64,000 bases of DNA. Origin: Streptomyces olivaceoviridis. GTDB lineage: Bacteria > Actinomycetota > Actinomycetes > Streptomycetales > Streptomycetaceae. Both the position numbers and the translations under genes were made by a program. The notes beneath the pieces are model-generated. The model was not told where the DNA came from. It did not search any database and saw nothing but the letters and a program-made list of their open reading frames with translations. Of this stretch, positions 44,501-53,520 are shown in pieces (position 1 is the stretch's first letter; every line of letters begins with the position of its first letter). The stretch spans positions 434,001 to 498,000 of the forward strand of contig NZ_BMUI01000002.1 in the NCBI RefSeq assembly GCF_014650115.1, written 5' to 3'.

Positions 44501-44844
44501 GTGTAGGTGACGGAGCGTATGCCGGTGGTGAGGAGGTGGTGGGCGGCCCGGTTCTCCTCGTAGGTGTCCTGGGAGCCGGGGGTCGCGGCGGCCGTCATGG
44601 CCTCCCGGACGGCGTCCAGGGGATGATCCGGGTTCAGGCGTTCGATCGCCTCCTGGAGGTCCGGGTACAGGATCAGGTCGTCCCAGGACTTCCGGTGCCC
44701 GGAGCCGGGCGCGAACCCGTTACCGGAGGCCGGCAGCCAGGCCGACTCCGCCAGCTCGTCGAGGGCGAGCAGCTCCCAGTCGGCTTCGGTGGGGCGGCGG
44801 TGGGTTCTGTCGTCGTGGTCGTTCCCGTCACGGTGTGTCGTCAC
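41569..44844 (-). CDS. hsdR: Type I restriction enzyme, HsdR subunit
   Basis: The product is 1091 aa. The N-terminal PD-(D/E)xK nuclease is seen in [19 protein letters not shown] near residue 155. A superfamily 2 translocase follows: Walker [13 protein letters not shown] near 318, DEAH box [14 protein letters not shown] near 425, TGTPISE, and motif VI region [13 protein letters not shown]. It cleaves DNA after ATP-driven translocation when HsdS meets an unmethylated site. The GTG start overlaps the hsdS stop (GTGA). All key residues are present, so the enzyme looks functional. Confidence 0.96.
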   Translation of the reverse strand: MTTHRDGNDHDDRTHRRPTEADWELLALDELAESAWLPASGNGFAPGSGHRKSWDDLILYPDLQEAIERLNPDHPLDAVREAMTAAATPGSQDTYEENRAAHHLLTTGIRSVTYTDSFGAEHNPTIRLVDLADPDANTYRALNQVTVIDGEKNRRFDVVLYVNGLPLAVVELKRAGDEDATLQTAHAQVARYVQEFPTAFRYNTIVLLSDGITAKYGTPFTPYEHFAPWNTDEFGARVDPLTADGFSESGQNLAIHGLFTPPRFLELIRSFINFVPSKRMKRIAKPHQYHAVTRAAEAVRTASAGDGKAGVVWHTQGSGKSEEMVLTTTMVMRDPALLNPTVVVVTDRTDLDDQLYSTFQESEILPETPQQVVTRAELREELAAKRTGGILFTTLQKFGKTKEERESGTDHPLLSDRRNIVVIVDEAHRSHYDDLNGLARHLRDALPHATLLAFTGTPISEADRNTREVFGDYIDIYDLKRAADDGATVKVYHESRVIQLVLDRDIDPTTIDEEADRITDGLDDTERRRVEQAVATMNAMYGAPARIRDLAADLVEHWEARRERMEPFVGASGPGGAPGKAMVVCATREICVRVYDALRELRPEWHSDQFDQGAMKIVFSSNSRKDSDGLLAHALTDSRRKAVINRAKDPGDELELLIVNNMLLTGFDAPPIHTMYLDRPLKGANLMQALARVNRRFRGKEDGLLVGYAPLTENLRAAIAEYTEADQRDRTLGQDVERALDELRNEYDVLTGILRGFAWEPLLDKPGPRAFVDAALKTANHLRDPRTKGNDPDLLDDPRHTLGRRFRDHAYRLERFWALAGSSKEVGNRFADKPAWKRHIQFFAEVRAYMAKLDAMEREARGLPVARDVELYLAQLTSSVVETGGVTDLFAEAGLETADLTHLNDALVAQLQKSDTPHLAAEALRRLVERKMREVTRHNIVRQTTFSERLQDLMVRYMRQQYTSAELIAKLVEMAKEVAADARRGEKFDPPLNWRELAFYDAVADHGTARSLMGDEVLAGIARELVTEVRRQLKPDWIARETVRARLRSTIKRLLARNNYPPGQQKEAIDLVLRQMEHFANEWSENGMPDD

Positions 44845-46028
44845 GTGGCATCCTCGGCGATCCTCTCGGCGTCCCTGACGCGGAGGCGGCCGGACATGAG
44901 TGGGGGGAGGAGGGTGTCGCGGAGGGCGGCGAGGGTACGGTTCTCCGCCTGCAACGACTTCATGTGGGAGAAGGCGGCGGAGGCTTCCTTCCCGAAGGCG
45001 GCCAGCGCATCCGCGTCAGGCCGGTTCACCTGATAATGCGCCGCATCCGCCGCGCTGACCCGTTGCCGCCCGGACGTGCCGGCCATGTTACGAATGGCGT
45101 GCTCACGGAACCTGCTGTCCCGCGCCAGGAAATAACTGAGTTCGCCGGGCACTCCGGGGAGGGAGCGCATCACGATGAACTCGGTGGAGCCAAGACCGAC
45201 TTCTCCGTCTTCCATGAAGTCGACGTAACCGGTCTTACCGTTCTCCAGACAGGGAGTGATGCGAGCAAGCAGGGTGTCGCCATTCATGAACCTCGGGCCG
45301 GACTTCGGCGCCCTCCGAGTCCATGAGGCGATGCTTGCCCGGTCGACCTGGAGGGCTGCCATGTCGACGTAGACGGGCTCGTCCGCGGACGGCTTCGCGA
45401 CCTTCGGGTTGAAGGCGACGAGGTCGGTGACCGGCACAGCCGCTTCGGCGTTCGCTTCCTCCGCCAGACCCAGTTCGATGTAACGGCACTGAAGCAGCCG
45501 TTCGTAGGTGACCGAGATGCGCTCGTTGACGGTGATCTTGTCGTCCAGTGCTCCGAGCACGGCCGCGATGGCCTTCTGCTGCGTGTACCCGGGGTCGGGG
45601 ATACGCACCTTGAGCAGCTCGGGTTGTCGAATGCCGGAAACCGTCGTACCGCTGGCGCGGTTGTGCAGGTCTGTCTGCACCGCTTCCCATTGCATCGCGT
45701 AGTACAGGTACCGACTGTCGAGGACACCCGGCTTGCCGCGCAGCGCGTAGAGCCGCTGCGCGATGGCCAGCGGTTCATCACCGGTGACAAGCGCGCATTC
45801 TCCGAGCGGGGCCTCCGACGTGAGAATCACGTCGAACCGTTGCAGCGGCTTGGGCATCCACCGCGTATAGGTGTCTTCAGAGATGTACCGAACTTCCCTG
45901 AACGAGATCCTCCCGTTCTTGATTGATTTGGCGGACAGAACGGGAATCCCAGAAGGTACGAAGGGAGGGTTCTTCCCCCGGTTGTCGACGAGGAGTTCCA
46001 GGGACTCGCCCAGCACGAGGTCAGACAT
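44841..46028 (-). CDS. hsdS: Type I restriction enzyme, HsdS specificity subunit
   Basis: The product is 395 aa. Two target-recognition domains are separated by conserved coiled-coil regions: the first ends with IPDPGYTQQKAIAAVLGALDD then KITVNERISVTYERLL; the second ends with a matching helix (LAALRDTLLPPLMSGRLRVRD). The S subunit reads a split DNA site and holds two M and two R subunits. Its TRDs are not assigned to a known sequence. ATG overlaps the end of hsdM by 8 bp; the stop overlaps hsdR. Codon use looks normal. Confidence 0.94.
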   Translation of the reverse strand: MSDLVLGESLELLVDNRGKNPPFVPSGIPVLSAKSIKNGRISFREVRYISEDTYTRWMPKPLQRFDVILTSEAPLGECALVTGDEPLAIAQRLYALRGKPGVLDSRYLYYAMQWEAVQTDLHNRASGTTVSGIRQPELLKVRIPDPGYTQQKAIAAVLGALDDKITVNERISVTYERLLQCRYIELGLAEEANAEAAVPVTDLVAFNPKVAKPSADEPVYVDMAALQVDRASIASWTRRAPKSGPRFMNGDTLLARITPCLENGKTGYVDFMEDGEVGLGSTEFIVMRSLPGVPGELSYFLARDSRFREHAIRNMAGTSGRQRVSAADAAHYQVNRPDADALAAFGKEASAAFSHMKSLQAENRTLAALRDTLLPPLMSGRLRVRDAERIAEDAT

Positions 46029-47643
46029 CGATCATCCCCAACTGCACCCGCACCGTCTTCTCCAGCTCCGCTGACGTGTCGAACAGCGCGGACAACTCCT
46101 CGGTCAACGTGCCGATTCGCTCGGCGACGACCTCCGCGGCTTCTTCCTCCGCCCGCACGGCCCCCACGTACCGGCCCGGCGTCAGCACGTACCCGTGCTC
46201 CCGGACCTGCTCCAGGTCGGCCGAGCGGCAGAAGCCCGGCATGTCCTCGTACGTCAGCCCCGCCTCGCGCGCCGATGCCGTGCCCCGCCAAGCGTGGTAC
46301 GCGTCGGCGATCTTCCGGACGTCGGTCTCCGTGAAGACGCGCTCCGTCCGGTCGGCCATCTCGCCCATTCCACGGGCGTCGATGAACAGGATCTCGCCCC
46401 GCCGGTCGTCCAGCCGCCGTGCACCCTGGGGGGACTTGTCCTTGGACAGGAACCACAGGCACGCCGGGATCTGGGTCGTGCGGAAGAGCTGCGCGGGCAG
46501 CGCCACCATGCACGCCACCAGGTCGGCCTCCACCAGCGCCTGCCTGATCTCGCCCTCACCACTGGACTGGGAGCTCATCGAGCCGTTGGCCAACACGATG
46601 CCGGCCGTCCCCCTCTCCCCCAGCTTGGAGATCATGTGCTGGAGCCACGCGTAGTTGGCGTTGTTCTTCGGGGGAACCCCGTACCTCCAGCGCGGGTCGG
46701 TCTCGTCCCTCGCCCAGTCCTTGATGTTGAAGGGCGGGTTGGCCATCACGAAGTCGGCCTTGAGGTCCGCGTGCTTGTCGTCGGCGAAGGTGTCGCCCCA
46801 CCGGCCGGCGAGGTTGCCGTCGATGCCGTGGATGGCGAGGTTCATCTTGGCGAGGCGCCAGGTGCGCTCGTTGAGCTCCTGACCGAAGATCGAGATGTCG
46901 GCCTTGTGGCCGCGTCCCCGGTGCGCCTCGATGAACTTCGCGGCCTGGACGAACATGCCGCCCGACCCGCACGCCGGGTCGTACACCCGCCCCTCGTACG
47001 GCTCCAGGATCTCGACGATCAGCCGGACGACAGAGCTCGGCGTGTAGAACTCGCCGCCCCGCTTGCCCTCCGCCCGCGCGAAGTTGCCGAGGAAGTACTC
47101 GTAGACCTCACCGAGCAGGTCCTTCGCCGGCCTGTCCTCGTTGCCGCCGAAGCGGGCGTCGCTGATGAGGTCGACGAGTTCGCCGAGGCGCTTCTGGTCG
47201 ACGCGGTCCTGGTTGAAGATCTTGGGGAGGACGCCGGTGAGGGAGGCGTTCTCCCGCATGATGGCGTCCATCGCCTCGTCCAGGAGCTTTCCGACGCCCT
47301 GCGCCTTGGCCTGGGCGGCGATCCAGGACCAGCGGGCGGTCTCGGGGACCCAGAAGACGTTGGCGCGGGTGTACTCGTCGCGGTCCTCCAGGAAGTCCTC
47401 CATCCGGTCCTCGGTGATGCCGTCGTCGGCGAGTTCCTCGGCCAGCTCGCGCCGCCGCTCGTCGAAGGCGTCCGAGACGTACTTCAGGAAGATCAGGCCG
47501 AGCACGAACTCCTTGTACTGGGCGGCGTCGATGGAGCCGCGCAGCTTGTCGGCCGCCTTCCAGAGGATGTCCTGGATCTCCTTGGCGGTGGACGCGCTGA
47601 ACAGCTCCGCCTGGTCGGCGGGCTTGCCTTTACTCGCAGGCAT
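46021..47643 (-). CDS. hsdM: Type I restriction enzyme, HsdM methyltransferase
   Basis: The product is 540 aa. N-terminal HsdM_N (ILWKAADKLRGSIDAAQYKE), then N6-adenine methylase motif I VYDPACGSGGMFVQA near residue 224 and motif IV FVMANPPFNIKDW near 302. It protects the host site by N6-A methylation as M2S and is needed for R2M2S restriction. ATG lies about 10 nt after GGAGA, which overlaps the stop of the gene before (TGAAGGAG). Gene order unusual-M, hsdM, hsdS, hsdR suggests one operon. Confidence 0.96.
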   Translation of the reverse strand: MPASKGKPADQAELFSASTAKEIQDILWKAADKLRGSIDAAQYKEFVLGLIFLKYVSDAFDERRRELAEELADDGITEDRMEDFLEDRDEYTRANVFWVPETARWSWIAAQAKAQGVGKLLDEAMDAIMRENASLTGVLPKIFNQDRVDQKRLGELVDLISDARFGGNEDRPAKDLLGEVYEYFLGNFARAEGKRGGEFYTPSSVVRLIVEILEPYEGRVYDPACGSGGMFVQAAKFIEAHRGRGHKADISIFGQELNERTWRLAKMNLAIHGIDGNLAGRWGDTFADDKHADLKADFVMANPPFNIKDWARDETDPRWRYGVPPKNNANYAWLQHMISKLGERGTAGIVLANGSMSSQSSGEGEIRQALVEADLVACMVALPAQLFRTTQIPACLWFLSKDKSPQGARRLDDRRGEILFIDARGMGEMADRTERVFTETDVRKIADAYHAWRGTASAREAGLTYEDMPGFCRSADLEQVREHGYVLTPGRYVGAVRAEEEAAEVVAERIGTLTEELSALFDTSAELEKTVRVQLGMIDV

Positions 47644-47660
47644 CGGGTGGACCGTCTCCT

Positions 47661-49799
47661 TCAAGGGGCGTCGGTGTGCGGGAGGTGCTGGATGGTGAGA
47701 GTGCCGTCGGCCATGCCGGCCGCCATCACGCGGGCCAGGTCGTCGAGCGCGGCGGTCTGCTCGCGCAGCAGCGCCGCCCGGTCCTCGATCTCGGCGAGTA
47801 CGGCCTCGTAGAGGTCGGCCTCGGCGCGGCTCAGGTCGGGGATGACGAGGTCCTCGATACGGCGGGAGGCTCGCACGGCGCCGCTGGTGCGGGCGTGCTC
47901 GGCGGCGGCGGCACGCAGCAGCGCGGCCAGCACCCGGGGCCGTAGGGGCGGGTCGGCGTCGGGGTGGACGCGCAGGACGCGGGCCGGGGCGGCGACCAGG
48001 CGGACGCCCTCCGTGTCGACGTGGACGCCGAAGCGCGGATGGGCGGTGACGACGAGGTCGCCCGGCTCGGTGAACTGGGCGTGCCCGTAGGCCGTGAGGA
48101 AGATGCCACGGTCGATGCGGCGACCGCCGATGCGGGCGGTGCCGAGGATCTCCTCGGGGGTCAGGACCGTGTAGTGGCCGTCGGGGGTGAGGTGTTCGGG
48201 GGCGAAGCGGTGGCCGGGGCGGCGACGCAGGCGGCGGGTCCGCAGGAGGCGGCCGACGGACGTACGGCGCACCGGCTGGTTCTCGGGGCGCAGTTCCGCC
48301 TGGGCGTGCGGCCGGAGCTCGCCGGCCCGCGAACGCTCGTGCAGCTCGCTCAGCCGGCGCTCCAGATCCGCGATGACCGCGGGGCGTTCCACCACCGTCC
48401 GCGTGTGACGGGACGCGAGCGTGCGGTGCTGCGGGGTGAGGGCTGCGCCGGGGCGGTCGTCGAGGTGGGTGCCGAGGACGACGGCGGCGTGGCGCGGGTC
48501 GTGGCGCGGGTCGGGTGTCCAGCCCGAGGTGCGCCAGATGGCGATGTCCTCGGCGAGGGTGTCCAGGACGGGTTCGGTGAGGGGCTGGGCGGAGTAGTCG
48601 GCCAGGAGGACGAGACCGGTGCGCCGCTCCTCGGGGACCCGGGCGAGGACCCAGACCGCGGTGCGATAGCCGGGGCGGAAGGCGTAGGCACCGTCGGGCA
48701 GGCTGATCGCGGCCTTGAGCAGGCCGGGCTTCAGGAAGGAGCGGCGCAGCCGGTCGGCGTCGCCGTGCCGGGCGAGCGGGCCGGTGAGGACGTCGGCGGG
48801 ACCGAGGACGACGGCGGTGGAGCCGGTGTCGAGGTAGTCGGTGAGGGCGGCGACCCGTTCCAGGACGGTCTTCGGTTCGCGGGTCTCGGCGGCCTCGTAG
48901 GGCAGGGCGCAGACGAGGAGGTTCGGGTAGCCCCATTCGTCGGCGGTCAGGTCCTCGCCGTCGACGACGTCGAGCCGGAACTCGTACACCCCGCGGACCA
49001 GCATCCGCCGTCGTACGAGGCGCACGCGGGCCGGGTCGGGGTCGGCGGCTAGGTAGACGTGGGCGGAGTCCTCGGCGGCGTGGTCGTGGAGGGCGGTCAG
49101 GAGGGCGCCGGTGCGGGCGTGCGGGACGGCGATCACCGAGCCCTCGTCGAGGGTGTCGACGCCGGAGAGGGCGGCGAGGGCGCGGACGACGACCGGGGCG
49201 GGCTCGTCGGCGGTCAGGTCGCGGGAGCCGAGGCGGTGGCGGGCCTGGAGGATCCAGTCGAAGGCCTCGGCGGGGTTGTAGGCGGCGTCGATCAGTTCGT
49301 CGGCGAGCGAGGCGAGGGCCGGCCCGGTGCGGTCCGGGTCGGGCAGGGCGCGCAGCTCGGAGACGAGGAAGCGGTCGTCGGGGTCGAGGTCGGCGGCCCT
49401 GTCCAGGACGGTGCCCCAGGGGCGGCCGTCGGCGACGGGGGCGTCGAGCTGCTGGTGCAGGCAGACCAGGGAGGTCAGCGCGGCGATCAAGACGGCCGCC
49501 GGCAGGGACGGGGTGCGCCAGGCGGCCAGGGTGTGCAGGGCGAGTTCGGCGCGCAGCCGACGGGAGTCGGTGTTGCCGCGGCCGGTCGAGGCGAGCCAGT
49601 CGACGACGGCGCGGGCGTCGAACAAGGGACGCCCGTCCTCGTGGGCGACGGGGGCGGGGAAGTCGGGGTGGCGGCGGGCCCATGTGGTGGGTACCGGGCG
49701 CTTGACCTGGGCGAGTGCGGCGATCTCGGCGTATGTGATCCGCCAGGCCGGCGTCTCGGCCAGGCTGGGAGGCGTCGTCGAGGCCATGTGTGTCGCCAT
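47661..49799 (-). CDS. HTH-containing N6-methylase-like protein with degenerate catalytic motifs
   Basis: The product is 712 aa. The N-terminal ~65 residues look like a MerR/winged HTH (ITYAEIAALAQVKRPVPTTW, RPLFDARAVVDWLAS), as found at the start of stand-alone Streptomyces N6-methylases. The middle aligns in order with such enzymes but motif I is VIAVPHARTGALLTAL near 226 instead of DPACGxGG, and motif IV is LLVCALPYEAAE near 299 instead of (N/D)PPF. The spacing (~73) is that of HsdM (~78). A C-terminal part (~490-712) is HsdS/TRD-like, ending in a coiled segment. It seems catalytically dead. ATG is the first of two; the gene is 17 bp before hsdM. Confidence 0.75.
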   Translation of the reverse strand: MATHMASTTPPSLAETPAWRITYAEIAALAQVKRPVPTTWARRHPDFPAPVAHEDGRPLFDARAVVDWLASTGRGNTDSRRLRAELALHTLAAWRTPSLPAAVLIAALTSLVCLHQQLDAPVADGRPWGTVLDRAADLDPDDRFLVSELRALPDPDRTGPALASLADELIDAAYNPAEAFDWILQARHRLGSRDLTADEPAPVVVRALAALSGVDTLDEGSVIAVPHARTGALLTALHDHAAEDSAHVYLAADPDPARVRLVRRRMLVRGVYEFRLDVVDGEDLTADEWGYPNLLVCALPYEAAETREPKTVLERVAALTDYLDTGSTAVVLGPADVLTGPLARHGDADRLRRSFLKPGLLKAAISLPDGAYAFRPGYRTAVWVLARVPEERRTGLVLLADYSAQPLTEPVLDTLAEDIAIWRTSGWTPDPRHDPRHAAVVLGTHLDDRPGAALTPQHRTLASRHTRTVVERPAVIADLERRLSELHERSRAGELRPHAQAELRPENQPVRRTSVGRLLRTRRLRRRPGHRFAPEHLTPDGHYTVLTPEEILGTARIGGRRIDRGIFLTAYGHAQFTEPGDLVVTAHPRFGVHVDTEGVRLVAAPARVLRVHPDADPPLRPRVLAALLRAAAAEHARTSGAVRASRRIEDLVIPDLSRAEADLYEAVLAEIEDRAALLREQTAALDDLARVMAAGMADGTLTIQHLPHTDAP

Positions 49800-49800
49800 C

Positions 49801-49812
49801 GGACGTACGTCC
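49801..49812. promoter_or_regulatory. Perfect palindrome GGACGTACGTCC at the leader of the RM operon
   Basis: The 12-bp palindrome lies immediately upstream of the first ATG of the operon, between the purine-rich ribosome-binding stretch and the start codon. It could be an operator for the HTH of the first gene or affect translation. Confidence 0.4.
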
Positions 49813-49931
49813 CCCTCTCCCCTTGGGCCGCTCAGGCCGGCGTCCTCGCCTTCGCGGTGCGCGGTCCACCCCCTTCGGCTGGGCAGACGCCGGCAATCTA
49901 CCGCCACGCCGGAGGAGCGAGCCGAGACCGC

Positions 49932-49951
49932 CTGATAATACGGGTTATCAG
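49932..49951. promoter_or_regulatory. Inverted repeat CTGATAA-N6-TTATCAG in the divergent promoter
   Basis: Perfect 7-bp arms with a TACGGG spacer. It overlaps a TATTAT -10-like sequence for the minus-strand RM operon. Both divergent genes start within 150 bp. Confidence 0.5.
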
Positions 49952-50031
49952 CGATGTCCACGTCCAGAGGGCGGATCGGCGGGCACTTTGTGGTGGCCAA
50001 GTGCCACGACGCCGACCGGAGGATCACCGCG

Positions 50032-50667
50032 ATGAACCACACGCCCTCGATATCGCCCAGCGACCCGCAGCTCCCCGGCTCCGGCGGTGCACCCGGTGGG
50101 CCGGGCGGACCCGGGAACGCCGTGCCGCCTGTTCCACCGGCCGGTAGCGGGCAGCCCGCCACGGGGCAGCCGATGAGACCGAAGCCGTCGCGCCGCACGG
50201 CATGGCTCACCCACGGCGCGACCGCGTTCGTCGCGCTCATGGTCGGCGTCGGCATCGGCGGCGGCGAGGGCTCCGGCGGTACGGACGGCTCCGCCGCTCC
50301 CGCCCCGGCGGTCACCGTCACCAAGACCGCCTCCTCCGGCGGCGGGAACTCCGAGCCCGCCGCGACCGTCACCGAGAAGGTCACGGTCACGCCGAAGCCG
50401 GCCGAGAAGGCGGGACCGGCCACCTCTGTGGAGGGAGACGGCCAGTACCTCGTCGGCGAGGACATGCGGGCCGGCACCTACCGGACCGCCGGGCCCGACA
50501 CGAGCGGCTTCGTCGACAACTGCTACTGGGCCCGCACCAAGGACGCCTCCGGGGAGTTCGAGGCGATCATCGCCAACGACAACCTCCAGGGCCAGGGCCG
50601 CGTGACGGTCAACAAGGGCGAGTACTTCGAGACGAACGGCTGCCAGAAGTGGACCAAGGTCGGCTGA
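50032..50667 (+). CDS. Membrane-anchored secreted protein, unknown function
   Basis: The product is 211 aa. A Pro/Gly-rich cytosolic N-terminus (residues ~1-55) precedes one membrane helix (HGATAFVALMVGVGIGGGEG), a Ser/Ala/Thr/Pro linker, and a C-terminal extracellular domain with DGQYLVGEDMRAGTYRTAG and two Cys (NCYWART, NGCQKWT) likely disulfide-bonded. This C-terminal domain is common in actinobacterial surface proteins, sometimes repeated, but unnamed to me. ATG follows CGGAGGATC. Divergent from the RM operon. A 13-bp hairpin follows. Confidence 0.78.
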   Translation: MNHTPSISPSDPQLPGSGGAPGGPGGPGNAVPPVPPAGSGQPATGQPMRPKPSRRTAWLTHGATAFVALMVGVGIGGGEGSGGTDGSAAPAPAVTVTKTASSGGGNSEPAATVTEKVTVTPKPAEKAGPATSVEGDGQYLVGEDMRAGTYRTAGPDTSGFVDNCYWARTKDASGEFEAIIANDNLQGQGRVTVNKGEYFETNGCQKWTKVG

Positions 50668-50715
50668 CCGGCCGCCGCACACGCCGCCGCGCTCGTGGGG
50701 GGACGCGGCGGACCC

Positions 50716-50748
50716 GGGGCGGGCGGCCGAAACCGGGCCGCCCGCCCC
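50716..50748 (+). terminator. Hairpin after the secreted-protein gene
   Basis: Perfect 13-bp stem (50716-50728 with 50736-50748), 7-nt loop GAAACCG. 49 bp beyond the stop. Confidence 0.85.
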
Positions 50749-50804
50749 GTCCCTTCCCCCGTCCTTCTTCCGCTTCCCGTCCGACGTGAACAAGAGGTCC
50801 GTCG

Positions 50805-51445
50805 ATGGGCCGTCGTTCTCCGCTCGCCCACGCACCCCGCCCCACTCTGCGGGGCCGTCGGCATTTGCGCTTCGACGACGTGGTCGAGGCCGTCGGCGGG
50901 ACGCCGATCGTGCTCGCCACGGACGCCTCCGTCACCGCCGGCAAGGTGGGCATCGGCTACCTCGCGACCACCGGTGAGACCGGACTGCGCGCCCACGTCT
51001 ACCCGCGGTACCTCACCACGCCCCACGTCCGTGTGGCGCCACCGAGCTCCGAGCCGTGTACTGGGGGTTGCGTCGGATCTTCGCGGCGCACCCCGGCCGG
51101 CCCGTCGAGGTGCGCGTCGACAACCTCGCCGCCCTGGCCTTCCTGCACGCATGGCAGAACGGCGGCGACCGGATGCCGGACGGCTACGAGACGCGGCCGC
51201 GCTCGCAGGGCCGCCGGCCCAGCCTCGTCAAGCTGCGGATGTACGCGGAGTACACACCCGATCTGACCTTCGTCCACGAGAAGGCCCACGTCGGCAACCC
51301 GCTCAACGAGGCCGCCGACTCCCTGGCCAAGCTCGGCCTGCGCTCCCTGCGCGGCAGGGTGCCGGTGGCCGAGGTACCCCGGCTGGTCCCGCTCTGGGCG
51401 AGTGGAGCGCTGGCCGAGTACCGGCGGGGACGGGAGCGGGGCTAA
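50805..51445 (+). pseudogene. RNase H-like gene with a frameshift
   Basis: Two overlapping frames together make an RNase H fold. The first (from ATG at 50805, GAGG upstream) carries the DDE-type first strand IVLATDASVTAGKVGIGYLA; near 51038 homology shifts to another frame, with TELRAVYWGLRRI (catalytic Glu), VEVRVDNLAALAFL (Asp) and the C-terminal EKAHVGNPLNEAADSLAKL. One missing base around 51030-51042 would restore a single ~213-codon gene. All RNase H acidic residues are otherwise present, so the break is recent, is a sequencing error, or marks programmed frameshifting. The stop TAA lies in a hairpin loop. Confidence 0.75.
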
Positions 51446-51453
51446 AGCCCCGC
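51436..51453 (+). terminator. Hairpin with the stop codon in its loop
   Basis: GCGGGGC and GCCCCGC arms (51436-51442, 51447-51453) enclose TAAA; the TAA of the RNase H-like gene is the loop. Short stem, possible terminator. Confidence 0.55.
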
Positions 51454-51626
51454 GCCCGCCTGCCTCGCTCGCCACACCCGCCTTCCGCCGGGTGTCCGTC
51501 TCCTACGACCTTCATGTCTCGGAAACGGGTCGAGGAGTCGGCCCCAGTCCCCCGTCGGCGTCGTCGAGGGCCCTGCGACCGGCGCGGCAGCCGCCGTGCA
51601 GGGGGGCAGGCGCCTCCTGCACGGGG

Positions 51627-52277
51627 TCAGGCCGTGGGGACGGGCAGCGTGTCCGGGGACAGGGCCGCCGCGCGGGCCGTCGCCGCTGTCATCCTGCGCC
51701 GGTGGTGACGCCGGCACAGCACCTCGTAGCCGACCTGGCCCGCGGACTGGTTGACGTCGCCGACGACTACCTGGGCGCCCTCGACCACCATCTCGCCGTC
51801 GATCGTGCGGGCGTTGTGCGTGGCGCGGGCGCCGCACCAGCACAGCGCCTCCACCTGGAGCACCTCGATCCGGTCGGCCAGCTCCACCAGCCGCTGGGAG
51901 CCGGGGAACAGCTTGGAGCGGAAGTCGGTGGTGATGCCGAAGGCGAACACGTCCAGGCCGAGATCGTCCACCACGCGCGCGAGCTGGTCGATCTGCTCGG
52001 GCGCGAGGAACTGCGCCTCGTCCGCGATCACGTAGTCGGCCCGGCCGCCGCGTGAGAGGTGGTCCACGAGGAAGGCGTACACGTCCTGGCCGTCCTCGAC
52101 CTCCACCGCGTCGGTGACCAGGCCCAGCCGGGAGGACAGCTTGCCCTCGCCGGCGCGGTCGTCCCGCGTGAAGATCATGCCGGTCAGGCCGCGCGCGGAG
52201 CGGTTGTGCTCGATCTGGAGAGCCAGCGTCGACTTCCCGCAGTCCATCGTTCCGGAGAAGAACACCAGCTCGGGCAT
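51627..52277 (-). CDS. tdk: Thymidine kinase (type II, TK1-like)
   Basis: The product is 216 aa. P-loop FFSGTMDCGKSTLALQI at residue 7, the basic loop FTRDDRAGEGKLSSR, Walker B-like VIADEAQFL near 86, LDVFAFGITTDFRSKLF, and a zinc site CWCGARATHNAR plus C-terminal CRRHH. It phosphorylates thymidine to dTMP using ATP in salvage. ATG at 52277 with AAAGG farther upstream; 46 bp after the phosphodiesterase gene on the same strand. Confidence 0.94.
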   Translation of the reverse strand: MPELVFFSGTMDCGKSTLALQIEHNRSARGLTGMIFTRDDRAGEGKLSSRLGLVTDAVEVEDGQDVYAFLVDHLSRGGRADYVIADEAQFLAPEQIDQLARVVDDLGLDVFAFGITTDFRSKLFPGSQRLVELADRIEVLQVEALCWCGARATHNARTIDGEMVVEGAQVVVGDVNQSAGQVGYEVLCRRHHRRRMTAATARAAALSPDTLPVPTA

Positions 52278-52323
52278 GAGGAGTTGAGCACCTTTCGGCG
52301 AGTCGCTGAAGACGTGGGGCGGT

Positions 52324-53520
52324 TCAGGAGCGTACTTCGAGCAGCGGGACGAGCTGCTCGGCAGGGGTCATCGAGCCGTGGTTGCCGACCAGCGCCGACT
52401 CCTTGGGCTCCCGCTCGGAGGCGATGATCAGGACGTCGTCGTGCGCGGCGGCGACCACGTCCCCGATCCGCGGGTACACGCGCTCGTCGCATTCACCGGG
52501 CCGCCCGAACCAGCCGGCCGCGATCGCCTCGTCCCGCGAGGCCACCCAGAACTGCTCCCCGAGCACCTCGCGCCACACCGTCAGCACGTCGTTCTCGGCG
52601 CCCTGCACCGCGTACACGTGCCGGGCCCGGCCCTCGCCGCCCAGCAGGGCGACCCCGGCGCGCAGTTCCCAGTCCTCGTCGAAGTCGATGCGGTGCCGCT
52701 CGTCGAACGGGATGTCGACCATGCCGTGGTCGGCGGTGACGTAGAGGGCGCTGCGCGGCGGCAGTTGCTCCGCGAGGCGCTGGACGAGCCGGTCGACGTA
52801 CATCAGCTGGCCGCGCCAGGTGTCGGAGGCGATGCCGTAGCGGTGTCCGGAGCCGTCCAGTTCGGCGTAGTACGTGTACACCAGCGCGCGGTCCGCGGCG
52901 GCCAGTTGCCCGGCCGCCAGGTCCATGCGCTCCTCGCCGGTGAGCCGTCCGTGGAAGCTGCCACCGCTGAGCGCCACCTTGGTGAGCGGGGTGTGCTCGA
53001 AGGCGGGCGAGGACACCTGGGCGGCGTGCACCCCGGCCTGGTGGGCGAGCTGGAAGACGGTGGGGTACGGCTGCCAGGGGCGCGGTTCGGTGTACGGCTG
53101 CCAGCGGAGCTGGTTCATCAGCGCGCCGGTGTCCGGGTTGCGCACGCTGTAGCCGGGCAGGCCGTGGGCGCCGGGCGGCAGGCCGGTGCCGACGGAGGCG
53201 AGGGAGGTCGCGGTGGTCGCCGGATAGCCGGCGGTGAGCGGGCGGCCGGTGCCGCCGCGTGAGCTGCCGAGCAGGGAGGTCAGGAACGGCGCCTCGTCCG
53301 GGTGGGCCCTCAGCTGCTCCCAGCCGAGGCCGTCGATCAGGAAGACGCAGACCCGGTCGGCGGGGGTCAGTTCCCCGATCGTGGCGGTCAGGCCGGGCAC
53401 GCCCATGCCGGCGGCCAGGGTGGGCAGCAGGTCGGAGAGGGAGCCGCTGCCGTACTCGGGCAGCGGCGCGGTGTCCAGGGCGAGGGGTTCCGGGTGGTCC
53501 CAGGCGGAGAGCTGGGACAT
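52324..53520 (-). CDS. Alkaline-phosphatase-superfamily phosphodiesterase
   Basis: The product is 398 aa. Metal and nucleophile features of the nucleotide pyrophosphatase/phosphodiesterase branch are FLIDGLGWEQLRAH, TAGYPATTATSLASVGTG with the Thr nucleophile, YYAELDGSGHRYG (D and H ligands), VTADHGMVD (D and H), and GNHGSMTP (His) near the end. No signal peptide is visible, so it may act in the cytoplasm. ATG overlaps the stop of the DUF5998 gene by one base. The physiological substrate is unknown. Confidence 0.88.
   Translation of the reverse strand: MSQLSAWDHPEPLALDTAPLPEYGSGSLSDLLPTLAAGMGVPGLTATIGELTPADRVCVFLIDGLGWEQLRAHPDEAPFLTSLLGSSRGGTGRPLTAGYPATTATSLASVGTGLPPGAHGLPGYSVRNPDTGALMNQLRWQPYTEPRPWQPYPTVFQLAHQAGVHAAQVSSPAFEHTPLTKVALSGGSFHGRLTGEERMDLAAGQLAAADRALVYTYYAELDGSGHRYGIASDTWRGQLMYVDRLVQRLAEQLPPRSALYVTADHGMVDIPFDERHRIDFDEDWELRAGVALLGGEGRARHVYAVQGAENDVLTVWREVLGEQFWVASRDEAIAAGWFGRPGECDERVYPRIGDVVAAAHDDVLIIASEREPKESALVGNHGSMTPAEQLVPLLEVRS

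Noticed and set aside
41521..45033. 1170-codon plus-strand frame opposite hsdR
   Set aside because: Antisense shadow; hsdR has full restriction-enzyme motifs.
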